Below are positions 1 through 9,252 of a DNA stretch of 64,000 bases, piece by piece. The DNA is taken from assembly GCA_030949405.1 (NCBI GenBank), contig JAUZSN010000002.1, positions 744,001 to 808,000 of the forward strand. The letters are read 5' to 3'. Positions within the stretch are counted from its first letter, which is position 1. Every line of letters starts with the position of its first letter. Both the position numbers and the translations under genes were made by a program. This DNA comes from Methylococcales bacterium. Lineage in GTDB: Bacteria; Pseudomonadota; Gammaproteobacteria; Methylococcales; Methylomonadaceae. The notes below the pieces were generated by a model that saw only the letters and a list, made by a program, of their open reading frames with translations, made no database searches and was not told where the DNA came from.

Positions 1-465
1 AGGTTCATCGAGTTCATTTTCTAACCATAAAAGTGAGGATCTATGGAGTCGAGTGAAAAGAGCAGGATTAAAAAAATCATCTTTGAAACGAATATTTCTA
101 AAATCATTAAGCCGCGTGCTTAGTTTGTTAGCTTTTTTTTCCCCTTGATTTAATAAATCCGTCCATAACGTACAGCCTAAAAAGCGAACCCCATTCATAA
201 TGAGTACATCTTTTTCTAAAAAATGAACATTACTATTCGTGCAGCTATTCCGCAGCATATTAAGGGTTCTTCGGTATTCATGGGTATAAAATTCATGGTT
301 GCCTGCAATATAAATAACAGGCTTGTTAATGCCTTTAAGCCAATTAACCCCCTGTCTTCCTACACCTATATCACCTGCTGCAATGACAAGATCAGCATCG
401 GTTTCAGGTCGCTCTAAACGACCAAACTCTAAATGAATATCTGAAAAATAGTTTATCCGTACCAT
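1..465 (-). CDS. Calcineurin-like metallophosphoesterase, 3' end beyond window
   Basis: The reading frame opens at an ATG at 465 and runs 155 codons off the left edge without a stop. The N-terminus carries the metallophosphoesterase signatures D-I-H (residues 9-11), G-D-I and G-N-H-E, which hold the two-metal centre of this superfamily. The substrate cannot be told from these motifs; family members act on nucleotides, phosphoproteins or nucleic acids. The gene is divergent from ispG, with 95 bp between the starts. A short plus-strand frame over the same DNA is a shadow. The fold is sure, the precise function is not. Confidence 0.8.
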   Translation of the reverse strand, partial: MVRINYFSDIHLEFGRLERPETDADLVIAAGDIGVGRQGVNWLKGINKPVIYIAGNHEFYTHEYRRTLNMLRNSCTNSNVHFLEKDVLIMNGVRFLGCTLWTDLLNQGEKKANKLSTRLNDFRNIRFKDDFFNPALFTRLHRSSLLWLENELDEP

Positions 466-495
466 TTATAACTCTATTACCTATCCTGTATGGAG

Positions 496-501
496 TATAA
501 T
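496..501 (+). promoter_or_regulatory. Possible -10 box upstream of ispG
   Basis: A perfect TATAAT lies 60 bp before the ispG start in the divergent intergenic gap. No convincing -35 box is seen at the usual spacing, so this is a weak prediction. Confidence 0.35.
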
Positions 502-560
502 TTCACTAAGTATCGCTATTCTTTCAGATATTCGTATTTTTTCCAACAAAGAATTTTATT

Positions 561-1793
561 ATGTCCTTAAGTATCAGAAAAAAAACCCAACAAGTCTTAA
601 TTGGTGATGTGAAAGTCGGAGGCAATGCCCCTATTGTGGTGCAGTCTATGACCAATACAGATACCGTTAATAAAAAGGCTACGCTTGAACAAATTATCGA
701 ACTTGCGACCGCAGGTTCTGAACTCGTTCGTGTCACCGTAAACTCAGAAGAAGCGGCGAAAGCCATTCCTGAAATTCGCAATCAACTGGATAAACAAGGT
801 TATTCCGTCCCTATTATTGGTGATTTTCATTTTAATGGCCACAAGTTATTGGAAAAATACCCTGATTGTGCGGCCGCATTAGATAAGTATCGTATTAACC
901 CAGGTAACGTAGGGCGCGGGAAAAGTCGGGATCCTCAATTTCAACAAATGATTGAGTTTGCCTGTCGCTATAATAAACCTGTGCGTATCGGTGTTAATGG
1001 CGGGAGTTTAGATCAAGCCGTTTTAACTCGCCTATTAGATGAAAATCGTCAAAAACAAACCCCTGATGAACTATCGGTTATTACACGTGAAGCGATTGTT
1101 TTATCCGCCTTAGAAAGTGCCGATAAGGCACAGGAAATCGGTTTGGGTCAGGACAAGATTATTTTATCGTGCAAAATTAGCAACGTTCAAGATCTTATTC
1201 GTATTTATCAAGACCTATCAATACGTTGTGACTACGCGCTCCATTTAGGTCTCACCGAAGCGGGAATGGGTTCAAAAGGTATTGTTGCCTCATCGGCTGC
1301 TTTATCCGTACTGATGCAACAAGGCATTGGCGACACGATTCGTATTTCGTTAACACCTGAACCTGGTGCGACACGAACAAAAGAAGTCATTGTTGCGCAA
1401 GAAATTTTACAAACAATGGGGTTTAGAGCCTTTACGCCAATGGTCATTGCTTGTCCTGGTTGCGGTCGGACGACCAGTGATTACTTTCAAAAGCTTGCTT
1501 TAGATATTCAAATCTATTTACGCGATCAAATGCCTATTTGGAAAAATAAATACCAAGGCGTTGAAGAAATGGATGTCGCTGTCATGGGCTGTGTTGTTAA
1601 TGGCCCAGGTGAGAGTAAAAATGCTAATATTGGTATTAGCTTACCCGGCACAGGGGAAACACCTGTTGCGCCTGTTTATGAAGATGGCGTTAAAACAGTG
1701 ACCTTAAAGGGCGATAGAATTGCTGAAGAATTTCATGATCTCGTTGAACGCTATGTTGAAAGTCATTATGGATCAAAGACCACGACACAATAA
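561..1793 (+). CDS. ispG: 4-hydroxy-3-methylbut-2-en-1-yl diphosphate synthase (GcpE)
   Basis: This enzyme makes HMBPP from methylerythritol cyclodiphosphate in the non-mevalonate isoprenoid pathway, using a [4Fe-4S] cluster. At 410 aa it has the length of the short bacterial form. The cluster ligands are visible: C298 and C301 in the motif CPGCGRT, C344 in CVVNGPGE, and E351. The N-terminal TIM-barrel part holds the expected stretch around G-D-F-H-F-N. The ATG at 561 fits the family start. The gene lies 22 bp before the carbonic anhydrase gene in the same direction and may be cotranscribed with it. No lesions are seen. Confidence 0.97.
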   Translation: MSLSIRKKTQQVLIGDVKVGGNAPIVVQSMTNTDTVNKKATLEQIIELATAGSELVRVTVNSEEAAKAIPEIRNQLDKQGYSVPIIGDFHFNGHKLLEKYPDCAAALDKYRINPGNVGRGKSRDPQFQQMIEFACRYNKPVRIGVNGGSLDQAVLTRLLDENRQKQTPDELSVITREAIVLSALESADKAQEIGLGQDKIILSCKISNVQDLIRIYQDLSIRCDYALHLGLTEAGMGSKGIVASSAALSVLMQQGIGDTIRISLTPEPGATRTKEVIVAQEILQTMGFRAFTPMVIACPGCGRTTSDYFQKLALDIQIYLRDQMPIWKNKYQGVEEMDVAVMGCVVNGPGESKNANIGISLPGTGETPVAPVYEDGVKTVTLKGDRIAEEFHDLVERYVESHYGSKTTTQ

Positions 1794-1815
1794 CACTTAA
1801 ATTTTAGGGAAAAAA

Positions 1816-2457
1816 ATGATCCGAGATACACTTTTTAAAAAAAATAGAATGTGGGCTGAAAAAATGCTACGTTCTGATCCAGATTTTTTTAAACGATTGC
1901 ACAAGCAACAAACCCCAGAGTATTTATGGATTGGCTGTTCCGATAGCCGTACATCGGCTAATCAAATTGTAGATTTAGACCCTGGTGAAATTTTTGTTCA
2001 TCGTAATATCGCCAATGTCGTTGTCCACACGGATTTAAACTGTTTATCGGTGATTCAATATGCCGTTGAAGTGTTAAAGGTTAAACATATTATTGTTTGC
2101 GGACATTATGGTTGTGGGGGAGTCAGGGCGGCGATGGAAAACCATGAACATGGATTAATTGATAACTGGTTACGCCATATTCAAGATGTCTATCGGGCGC
2201 ATCGCGAAGAAATAGATGGTTTACCCATTAAAAATGATCGCTTCCGTTTATTATGTGAAAAAAATGTTATTGAGCAAGTAATTAATGTTTGTCATACCAC
2301 CATCGCCCAGCGGTCATGGCGTAATGGCGTTAATCTTACCGTACATGGATGGATTTACAGTATTAAAAATGGCCTCTTAAAAGATCTTAATATTTCTATT
2401 TCTAGCCCGCAACAACTGGAAAATTCCTACAAATATCACGGGTTAAATCACTCTTAA
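1816..2457 (+). CDS. can: Beta-class carbonic anhydrase
   Basis: The enzyme interconverts CO2 and bicarbonate in the cytoplasm, supplying bicarbonate to carboxylases. The zinc site of the beta class is complete: C41 with the D43/R45 dyad in CSDSRTSAN, then H97 and C100 in HYGCGGV. Length is 213 aa, close to the E. coli Can/CynT type. It follows ispG by 22 bp and is followed 12 bp later by apbE, which suggests a shared transcript although the functions are unrelated. Confidence 0.95.
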   Translation: MIRDTLFKKNRMWAEKMLRSDPDFFKRLHKQQTPEYLWIGCSDSRTSANQIVDLDPGEIFVHRNIANVVVHTDLNCLSVIQYAVEVLKVKHIIVCGHYGCGGVRAAMENHEHGLIDNWLRHIQDVYRAHREEIDGLPIKNDRFRLLCEKNVIEQVINVCHTTIAQRSWRNGVNLTVHGWIYSIKNGLLKDLNISISSPQQLENSYKYHGLNHS

Positions 2458-2469
2458 ACAAAGGCTTTT

Positions 2470-3513
2470 ATGTTTACTCGCTTTAATCGTGTTCGCGGTT
2501 TTTATTTTATTTTATTATGGGTCTTAATGGGTTGTAATGAATCCCCCGTTAACCCCCCTTATGCGTTTAATTATTCCGATGGCATTATGGGAACAAGCTT
2601 TAGTATCAAAGCCCCCCATTTACCTGAAACCATTAAAGCAGACGCATTAAAAATACAGATTAAAGCTAAACTCGATGCACTGAATTCCCAACTGTCAACC
2701 TATGAAAAAAAATCGGCTTTAAGCTTATTTAATCAAAGTGACACCACGAATTGGCAAACAATACCTAACGCGTTATTGACCGTACTCATTGAAGCCCAGC
2801 GTATTAGCGAATTAAGTTCAGGGGCCTTTGATATATCGGTTGGGAAGCTTGTAAATTTATGGGGATTTGGGGTTGAACCCATGCGCTTTACAACGCCTGA
2901 TGAAACCCGTTTAAACCAGATTTTAACCACAACAGGGTATCATTATTTATCAATAGACCCCATGGGGTTAAAAATAAAAAAACAAGTTCCTGAGCTTTAT
3001 TTAGATTTATCCGCCATTGCTAAGGGCTATGCGGTTGATCAAATTGCTTTACTCTTAGAAAGCCAAGGCATTCAAGATTACATGGTGGAAATTGGCGGAG
3101 AGATTCGTTTAAAAGGCCAAAACAATACGGGCGGTGCGTGGCATATTGCGATTGAAAAACCCACCCCTGAAAAACGGATGATTCAAAAAGTAATTGCAAT
3201 AACGAACAGTGCAATGGCAACGTCGGGGGATTATCGTAACTTTTTTGAATCCGACGGCGTACGTTATTCCCATACCATTGACCCGCGCACAGGGCGACCG
3301 ATTAAACATCAATTAGCATCGGTGACTATTTTAAGTGACTCATCAATGACAGCGGATTCACTGGCAACAGCAATGATGGTTTTAGGGGAAAACGAAGGCT
3401 ACAAATTAGCCGAAAAACACAACATTGCTGCATTATTTATTATTAAAACTGCTGAGGGTTTTGTAGAAAAAAGCACCTCTGCTTTTATCGAATTTTTTAA
3501 GGAAAAATCATGA
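2470..3513 (+). CDS. apbE: FAD:protein FMN transferase, lipoprotein
   Basis: ApbE covalently attaches FMN to threonines of NqrB and NqrC (and Rnf subunits) on the periplasmic side. The 347-aa product starts with a hydrophobic signal and a lipobox ending in C22 (Leu-Met-Gly-Cys), so it is a membrane-anchored lipoprotein. The ApbE core is recognisable: the D-G-I-M-G-T-S-F start, a D-L-S-A-I-A-K-G-Y-A-V-D segment, the G-G-E-I-R flavin region and the late T-D-S-L-A-T-A-M-M-V-L-G metal/FAD segment. It overlaps nqrM by 4 bp, the usual pairing with Na+-NQR maturation. Confidence 0.95.
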   Translation: MFTRFNRVRGFYFILLWVLMGCNESPVNPPYAFNYSDGIMGTSFSIKAPHLPETIKADALKIQIKAKLDALNSQLSTYEKKSALSLFNQSDTTNWQTIPNALLTVLIEAQRISELSSGAFDISVGKLVNLWGFGVEPMRFTTPDETRLNQILTTTGYHYLSIDPMGLKIKKQVPELYLDLSAIAKGYAVDQIALLLESQGIQDYMVEIGGEIRLKGQNNTGGAWHIAIEKPTPEKRMIQKVIAITNSAMATSGDYRNFFESDGVRYSHTIDPRTGRPIKHQLASVTILSDSSMTADSLATAMMVLGENEGYKLAEKHNIAALFIIKTAEGFVEKSTSAFIEFFKEKS

Positions 3514-3722
3514 TTTATTTTCTCGTTACCTTTATCTTTATGCTGATTATTGTCGCTTTAATGGCGGTTGGGGTTATTTTTGGTCGTCGCGCAATCAAAG
3601 GCTCTTGTGGAGGTGCGGGTAATGCAGAGTGTGTCTGTGTTGAGAAATGTGATAAACGAAAAAAACGCGATGCCGAACAACAAGAAACATCGGTTATTAA
3701 TACGGATTTACTTAAATCATGA
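3510..3722 (+). CDS. nqrM: Na+-NQR maturation protein NqrM
   Basis: This 70-aa protein has one N-terminal membrane helix (about residues 3-24) followed by G-R-R and a cysteine-rich tail with four Cys (CGG..., C-V-C, C). That layout is the NqrM/DUF539 family, needed to assemble the iron site of the NqrD/NqrE subunits in Na+-translocating NADH:quinone reductase. The start overlaps the end of apbE by 4 bp, implying translational coupling. The nqrABCDEF operon is not in the window but usually lies next to this pair. Confidence 0.9.
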   Translation: MIYFLVTFIFMLIIVALMAVGVIFGRRAIKGSCGGAGNAECVCVEKCDKRKKRDAEQQETSVINTDLLKS

Positions 3723-3933
3723 CAAATAAAGCGATTTAATCCGATCACGACCATAATCTAAACCTGACACATTAAATTTTAGCGTTTTTTGTATACAAAT
3801 AGAACCGTAATCATTTGAATATTAACTTTACTTTACTTTATCAACGACGCTTCAACTAAAAACGCTTTAACGAGACGAGCCAATAATAGATAATGAAAAT
3901 GAAATAGAAAAACAGATTAATGAGCTTTTTACC

Positions 3934-4596
3934 TTGATACAAAATTATTGTTCAGAAGAAATGAGTGACGAGGTTCAACAATCATTAGCCACCTTAATCA
4001 ACGCGATTAATTTAGCGCGTCAAACCAATCAATTGGACTTGATTCCTAGTATTAATATCGCCTTTAAAGCCATCAGCATCAAAAATCCAAATTTAATCTT
4101 CGCTAACGAAATTATGGACAGTGTCATGGCTGATCTTAAAGGGGGCGCTAAGTTTTCACCGCCCGTGCAAGTTGTGATTGGGCTTGTAACCCTTCTTTTT
4201 GGTGTTATTCCGTTATTATCTTCGATTATTCCCATGCTGATGAACCAAGATTATATTTTTAATATTCCGACCTCGCTTTTTTTCACGGTGGCTTTATTTG
4301 GAGCTATCGGCAGTATCGTCAGTATTATGGTTAGAATTCAGGATTTTTTAACGGTTGGTGTCAAAGATCGTTTTATCCTTTATTTTACAGGGGCCTTTAA
4401 ACCCCTTATTGGGATGGCCTTTGCCTTATTTTTATTGGCGTTAATTAAATCGGGCTGGGTTCCTCTGGATATAAAACCTGAAACCGAAAATTATTTTTTT
4501 ATGGCCATTGCTTTTATTGCAGGATTTAGTGAGCGTTTTGCACGTGATATTGTTGATAACATTGAGACTCAAATTATAGAAGCAACTCAAAAATAG
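3934..4596 (+). CDS. Unknown four-helix inner-membrane protein
   Basis: I do not recognise a family. The first ~65 residues are soluble and helical. Four hydrophobic segments follow at about residues 75-98, 107-130, 145-165 and 185-200, and a short charged tail ends the protein. The start is uncertain: a TTG at 3934 gives 220 aa, an in-frame ATG at 3961 gives 211 aa, and the frame stays open upstream to 3871 with coding-like sequence, so a rarer start or a damaged 5' end is possible. It converges with coaX and its small partner. The 200 bp between nqrM and this gene shows nothing else clear. Confidence 0.6.
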   Translation: MIQNYCSEEMSDEVQQSLATLINAINLARQTNQLDLIPSINIAFKAISIKNPNLIFANEIMDSVMADLKGGAKFSPPVQVVIGLVTLLFGVIPLLSSIIPMLMNQDYIFNIPTSLFFTVALFGAIGSIVSIMVRIQDFLTVGVKDRFILYFTGAFKPLIGMAFALFLLALIKSGWVPLDIKPETENYFFMAIAFIAGFSERFARDIVDNIETQIIEATQK

Positions 4597-4608
4597 CGGT
4601 ATAATCCC

Positions 4609-4788
4609 TTAGAATTTTATAACCCGCTTAGTTTTTTTAGTTTCTTTAGCCACGGATTCGGTGACTAATAAAATTTGCTTTTCCGCCAACGGATCTATAT
4701 TAACTGTCGTGACGACAGTGGGTTGTTGATAGTGGGCTAAAAAATAAACACTGTTCACCAATAAGAGAAAAAAGAAGAAAATTTTCAT
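4609..4788 (-). CDS. Small membrane-anchored protein coupled to coaX
   Basis: This 59-codon frame starts with an ATG whose last bases overlap the coaX stop codon (ATGA), a typical translational-coupling junction. The product has a strongly hydrophobic N-terminal helix (about residues 3-18), a short segment containing D-P-L-A-E-K-Q-I-L-L, and a lysine-rich tail. In related bacteria coaX is often followed by an SPOR-domain protein with a similar N-terminus. I infer that this is a shortened relative that lost the SPOR domain, but cannot prove it from the sequence alone. Confidence 0.55.
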   Translation of the reverse strand: MKIFFFFLLLVNSVYFLAHYQQPTVVTTVNIDPLAEKQILLVTESVAKETKKTKRVIKF

Positions 4789-5519
4789 ACGCTTTTATTT
4801 GTTAAAATAACCAAACCCTTTAAAACTAAATCGGGTTCAAGTGTGACGGGAAATGATAAATTTTGAGCAATCAGGTGGGCATCGCCGCCTGTTAAAATAC
4901 ACATCGAAGGGGCGGATTGACGGTTTACAAGCTGCTCAATTAAACCCACAGCGGCATAAAGTGTCCCACTGAAAATAGCCTTATCGGTTTTATTAGCCAA
5001 CCCCAGCGAATACTTATTTTCGGAAAAGCTTAAGGCGGTTGTATTCGTTGATAACGCCGATTTCATAAGCTGTAACCCTGATGAAATTACGCCACCTTTG
5101 TGCTGTCCATCGTCATCTATAAGATCAAGTGTAATCGCCGTTCCACAATCAATCACCCATGCGGCTTGTTGATAATAATGATAACTGGCAATTAACGCTA
5201 ACCAGCGATCAACCCCCAGTTTTTGAGGCTGTAAATAACTATTTGTCACCCCAAATGCATTCGCGGTACTTACCGCAATAATAACTTTTTTATCCGCCCA
5301 TAACTGCCGTAATATCCGAAGAACAATGGATTTAATCGCATCAGAACTCACTGAAGAAATAGCAATCGCATCGGGGGACTCTAAAGCTTGCCAATCATGG
5401 ATTAACTGCTGACTAAAATTTGGATTTTGATGGCTTATCGCTTGACTATCCTTGAGTTTGTTGACGGTTCCAAACGCCCATTTTAAACGGGTATTGCCTA
5501 TATCAATGAGTAAATTCAT
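4785..5519 (-). CDS. coaX: Type III pantothenate kinase
   Basis: CoaX phosphorylates pantothenate, the first step of coenzyme A synthesis, and belongs to the ASKHA kinase fold. The 244-aa product shows the N-terminal phosphate loop D-I-G-N-T-R-L-K-W, the central D-C-G-T-A-I-T-L-D motif and G-G-V-I-S-S-G-L. It begins directly after the birA stop (end of birA at 5520), the common birA-coaX arrangement. All family motifs are intact. Confidence 0.95.
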   Translation of the reverse strand: MNLLIDIGNTRLKWAFGTVNKLKDSQAISHQNPNFSQQLIHDWQALESPDAIAISSVSSDAIKSIVLRILRQLWADKKVIIAVSTANAFGVTNSYLQPQKLGVDRWLALIASYHYYQQAAWVIDCGTAITLDLIDDDGQHKGGVISSGLQLMKSALSTNTTALSFSENKYSLGLANKTDKAIFSGTLYAAVGLIEQLVNRQSAPSMCILTGGDAHLIAQNLSFPVTLEPDLVLKGLVILTNKSV

Positions 5520-6509
5520 TTAGGTTTGTCGAAAGCTGACTTCACCCGATGCAAACGGGGTTATCAGACCGGATAGCTCTTTCAATAACAGCATCCCCGT
5601 GTCATCAATGCCAACAATAGTGCCTTCAAATTGTTGTTTCCCACGATAAATAGTCACCTCACGCCCACGCATACAATCATAATCGCGCCATTCGGTTAAG
5701 TAATGTTTAAAGGTTTTTGTTTCAAAATCGGTCACAATCGGTAATAAATGATTGAGTAATAACGCCGATAAACCATTACGTGAATAGCGCATTGACGGCA
5801 TTATTTTTTCTAAATCAACCCACGGCTGGGTAATCAACCCCGTTTCTTTTTCAGGTAAATAAAGATTAAGCCCTAATCCAATGATCGCCGTACACTCCCC
5901 ACTGGATTCACCTGAAATTTCAATTAAAATTCCACCTAATTTTTTATCGTGCCAATAAATATCATTCGGCCATTTTAAACCCATATTATCAACGCCCAGT
6001 TCCGTTAAAGCACGAATAATGGCGACACCGATGGCAAGACTTAATCCTGAAAGACTCGAAAAGCCTTGTTGAAAAACCCAAGACAGTGATAAATAAATAT
6101 TAGACCCAAAAGGTGAAACCCAGTCACGCCCGCGTCGTCCGCGCCCCTTGGTTTGCGATTCTGCAAAACAAACATGACCTGATTGCGGACTTAATTTCAT
6201 AGCGTCCAATAAATAATCATTGGTTGATGAAATTTGTGGGTAAATATCAAGGGCGGATAACGAGGATAGAACGGCGGGGGTTAAGTTTTTTTTAATCTGT
6301 GGGGCGGATAATAAGTCTAAGGAGCGGTTAAGGCGATACCCCTTACCTCTTACGGCATTGACCTCCAGACCCAGTTCAGAAAAACTTTGGCAATATTTCC
6401 AAATAGCCGAACGACTGAGGCCTAATTCTGCGGACAATTTTGATCCTGAATGAAAACAATCATCGGCAAGACGTGTTAAAATTTTAAAATGGTTATCTGT
6501 GAAAGTCAC
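5520..6509 (-). CDS. birA: Bifunctional biotin-protein ligase / biotin operon repressor
   Basis: BirA attaches biotin to the carboxyl carrier protein and represses biotin genes when holo-loaded. An N-terminal winged-helix domain (the H-S-G-S-K-L-S-A-E-L-G-L-S-R-S-A-I-W-K helix-turn-helix) is followed by the ligase core with G-R-G-R-R-G-R-D-W, the biotinoyl-AMP loop, and K-W-P-N-D. Two GTG starts are possible: 6509 gives 329 aa and fits the usual family start, while 6542 gives 340 aa. Neither has a strong ribosome-binding site. It is divergent from aroE. Confidence 0.92.
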   Translation of the reverse strand: MTFTDNHFKILTRLADDCFHSGSKLSAELGLSRSAIWKYCQSFSELGLEVNAVRGKGYRLNRSLDLLSAPQIKKNLTPAVLSSLSALDIYPQISSTNDYLLDAMKLSPQSGHVCFAESQTKGRGRRGRDWVSPFGSNIYLSLSWVFQQGFSSLSGLSLAIGVAIIRALTELGVDNMGLKWPNDIYWHDKKLGGILIEISGESSGECTAIIGLGLNLYLPEKETGLITQPWVDLEKIMPSMRYSRNGLSALLLNHLLPIVTDFETKTFKHYLTEWRDYDCMRGREVTIYRGKQQFEGTIVGIDDTGMLLLKELSGLITPFASGEVSFRQT

Positions 6510-6597
6510 ATTTCTGATAGGTTTGATAATAAGACAATACACGAACTATAACAAACCTTTCCCCCTTTTTTCAAAATTATTTATTGAGTCCTTGTTT

Positions 6598-7431
6598 ATG
6601 TGTTCCCCTGATCGTTATGCTGTTTTTGGACAGCCCATTAGCCACAGTAAATCCCCTCAAATTCACACACTCTTTGCCCAACAAACCACCCAAAATTTAA
6701 ATTATCATGCGCAAGAAGTCGGGGCTGATCGCTTTGAAACTGCAACGCGTGATTTTTTTGCTCAGGGCGGAAAAGGGCTGAATTGTACCGTGCCTTTAAA
6801 AGAATTGGCTTATCAATTTGCCGATCAATTAACCCCCCGTGCAGAGTTTGCAAAAGCTGTTAATACCCTAGCCTTACAAACCGATGGCTCTATTTTAGGT
6901 GATAATACCGATGGCTGTGGTTTAGTGAGTGATTTAATGACTAATCATCAAATTACGCTTAAAGACAAACGAATTTTAATTTTAGGCGCAGGCGGTGCAT
7001 CACGCGGCATTATTAGCCCGATCATGCAGCAAATGCCAGCCCATTTAGTGATTGCTAATCGTACGGTTGAAAAAGCGATTGCTTTAGCGGTTGAGTTTCA
7101 AAGTTTAGGGGATATTAAAGGGGTTGGCTTTGACGCGCTGGTTAACAGTCAATTTGATCTAATCATAAATGCCACCTCTGCCAGTCTGAGTAATCAACTG
7201 CCTCCCTTAGCGGACAAACTCTTAGCCGAACACGGTGATTGTTATGATTTAGCCTATAGCAATGACCCCACCGCCTTTGTTCTTTGGGGGATAAAAAACC
7301 AAGCCGCTACCAGCATTGATGGGCGTGGAATGTTAGTTGAGCAAGCCGCAGAAGCCTTTTATGTTTGGCGTGGCGTGCGTCCTAATACCCCCCCTGCAAT
7401 AGCCCTGCTTAATCAAAAATCGACTGTGTAA
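6598..7431 (+). CDS. aroE: Shikimate dehydrogenase (NADP+)
   Basis: AroE reduces 3-dehydroshikimate to shikimate in aromatic amino acid synthesis. I place the start at the ATG at 6598 (277 aa), because the frame upstream to 6499 is not conserved-looking and overlaps birA. The substrate loop S-H-S-K-S-P is at residues 15-20, the catalytic lysine K68 lies in N-C-T-V-P-L-K, followed by G-D-N-T-D-G and the Rossmann motif G-A-G-G-A-S. It is a complete stand-alone enzyme. The N-C-T variant in place of the commoner N-V-T motif is minor. Confidence 0.95.
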   Translation: MCSPDRYAVFGQPISHSKSPQIHTLFAQQTTQNLNYHAQEVGADRFETATRDFFAQGGKGLNCTVPLKELAYQFADQLTPRAEFAKAVNTLALQTDGSILGDNTDGCGLVSDLMTNHQITLKDKRILILGAGGASRGIISPIMQQMPAHLVIANRTVEKAIALAVEFQSLGDIKGVGFDALVNSQFDLIINATSASLSNQLPPLADKLLAEHGDCYDLAYSNDPTAFVLWGIKNQAATSIDGRGMLVEQAAEAFYVWRGVRPNTPPAIALLNQKSTV

Positions 7432-7456
7432 GGGTTAAGGTGTTTGTAATTTACCC

Positions 7457-7486
7457 ATGACCTCAATGATTAATAAAGGTTACAAT
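7457..7486 (+). promoter_or_regulatory. Candidate promoter for the hem operon
   Basis: ATGACC (7457-7462) and TACAAT (7481-7486) are separated by 18 bp, 33 bp before hemC. The match is 4 of 6 at -35 and 5 of 6 at -10. Confidence 0.35.
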
Positions 7487-7518
7487 AGCTATTTTTTTAT
7501 TGATCGACAGGGTTAATT

Positions 7519-8445
7519 TTGACGGTACACGTTATTCGTATTGCAACGCGAAAAAGTCCCTTAGCCTTATGGCAGGCTAAACATGTTGCGGCTAAATTAG
7601 AAAGTGCTTTTCCACAGCTTAAAACCGAATTGGTTACGATGGTGACCCAAGGCGATAAAATATTAGATACGCCTTTAGCCAAAATAGGGGGAAAAGGTTT
7701 ATTTGTTAAAGAATTAGAACAAGGAATGCTCGCAGGTTTGGCTGATATTGCCGTTCATTCAATGAAAGATGTCCCCGTTGAATTTCCTCAGGGCTTACAT
7801 TTAGCGGTTATTTTAGAACGTGAAGACCCACGAGATGCCTTTGTCTCTAATCGTTATCATTCACTGAGTGAACTTCCTGAAAACGCACAAATAGGAACCT
7901 GTAGCCTTCGTCGTCAATGCCAGTTAAAAGAACGATTTCCAAACGCTGAAATTTTACCTTTACGCGGCAATGTTAATACCCGATTAGCCAAATTAGATGC
8001 GGGTGAGTTTGATGCGATTATTTTAGCCGCCGCAGGATTAAAACGGCTTGGAATGGCGGATAGAATTACGGAATGCCTTGATAGTACCCTTAGTTTGCCT
8101 GCGATTGGGCAGGGGGCTATTGGAATTGAGGCCCGTAGTGATGATAAAGAAATTAACCAGATTTTACAAACACTCAAGGATGATGCAACCAGCATTCGTT
8201 TAACCGCTGAAAGAGCGATGAACGCGCGGTTACAAGGCGGATGCCAAGTACCGATTGCAGGCTTTGCTGAAATCAAAGATCAACAATTATTTATGCGCGG
8301 TTTAGTCGGTCGTCCTGATGGCTCTCTTATTTATCGTGCCGAGCGAACAGGGTCTATTGAGGATGCAGCTAAAATTGGGATAGAAATTGCAGATGATTTA
8401 TTAAGGCAGGGCGCGGATAAAGTGTTAGCCGCCCTCTATTCATAG
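7519..8445 (+). CDS. hemC: Hydroxymethylbilane synthase (porphobilinogen deaminase)
   Basis: HemC polymerises four porphobilinogens into hydroxymethylbilane on a dipyrromethane cofactor bound to a cysteine, here C242 in L-Q-G-G-C-Q-V-P. The 308-aa chain begins with the conserved [12 protein letters not shown]. The start is a TTG at 7519, supported by an ACAGGG ribosome-binding site at 7507-7512 and by the lack of any ATG nearby. It is the first gene of a hemC-hemD-hemX-hemY run with short or negative spacings, so one operon for uroporphyrinogen III synthesis and later haem steps is likely. Confidence 0.97.
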   Translation: MTVHVIRIATRKSPLALWQAKHVAAKLESAFPQLKTELVTMVTQGDKILDTPLAKIGGKGLFVKELEQGMLAGLADIAVHSMKDVPVEFPQGLHLAVILEREDPRDAFVSNRYHSLSELPENAQIGTCSLRRQCQLKERFPNAEILPLRGNVNTRLAKLDAGEFDAIILAAAGLKRLGMADRITECLDSTLSLPAIGQGAIGIEARSDDKEINQILQTLKDDATSIRLTAERAMNARLQGGCQVPIAGFAEIKDQQLFMRGLVGRPDGSLIYRAERTGSIEDAAKIGIEIADDLLRQGADKVLAALYS

Positions 8446-8454
8446 TCTTATATT

Positions 8455-9252
8455 ATGGCGGGTTTACGGGATTCAAACATACTGGTAACGCGCCCCGTTC
8501 CACAAGCAAACGACCTTGCTTTATTAATTGAACAACAAAAAGGCCACGCGGTTATTTTTCCAACCTTAGCGATTGAACCTTTAAAGGATGTCATTTCAGT
8601 CGAAAAACGTTTAGAAAATATCGCGTGTTATCAATGGCTTGTTTTTATTAGTGCGAATGCCGTAAATTTTGCTCATCAAGCCAATAAGGGCAAAATAGAA
8701 AATTTCAAACGACTTAAAATTGCCGCCATAGGCAAGGCGACCACAAAAGCATTAAAAAATAAAGGCTTAAGCGTGGACTTAACGCCTGACTCAGGTTTTA
8801 ATAGCGAAGCCTTATTAAAAAGGCCAATTTTACACGCCATTAAAGGGCAACGTTTTTTAATTATACGCGGGCAAGGTGGACGAGAAACGTTAGCAAACAC
8901 ATTAAAACAACGGGGAGCCATCGTTGACTATTTAGAAGTTTATCGACGTGTTAAGCCCAAATCAACGGATGATAGTGAAGTCGTTAGCTTATTAAACCAA
9001 AAGAAACTGACCGCAATTACAATTACCAGTGGCGAAGCCTTAAATAATTTAATAGCACTATTAGCAGGACGTATAATAGAGACACGACTATTAGAAGTAC
9101 CACTGATTGTTATCAGTGTTCGATTAAAAGAAATGGCAATCAAATTAGGATTTAGAGACGTACTTGTGAGCGCAAGTCCAGCTAATACAGCAATTATTAA
9201 GACAGTAATAACAGTGTGCAATGGGGAAGACTGTGGCCGAAAAAGTAACTGA
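8455..9252 (+). CDS. hemD: Uroporphyrinogen-III synthase
   Basis: HemD closes and inverts ring D of hydroxymethylbilane to give uroporphyrinogen III. The family is poorly conserved. Length (265 aa), position 9 bp after hemC, the N-terminal I-L-V-T-R-P segment, W-L-V-F-I-S-A-N-A-V and a late T-I-T-S-G-E-A-L-N-N motif support the call. The 3' end overlaps hemX by 32 bp. Confidence 0.93.
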   Translation: MAGLRDSNILVTRPVPQANDLALLIEQQKGHAVIFPTLAIEPLKDVISVEKRLENIACYQWLVFISANAVNFAHQANKGKIENFKRLKIAAIGKATTKALKNKGLSVDLTPDSGFNSEALLKRPILHAIKGQRFLIIRGQGGRETLANTLKQRGAIVDYLEVYRRVKPKSTDDSEVVSLLNQKKLTAITITSGEALNNLIALLAGRIIETRLLEVPLIVISVRLKEMAIKLGFRDVLVSASPANTAIIKTVITVCNGEDCGRKSN

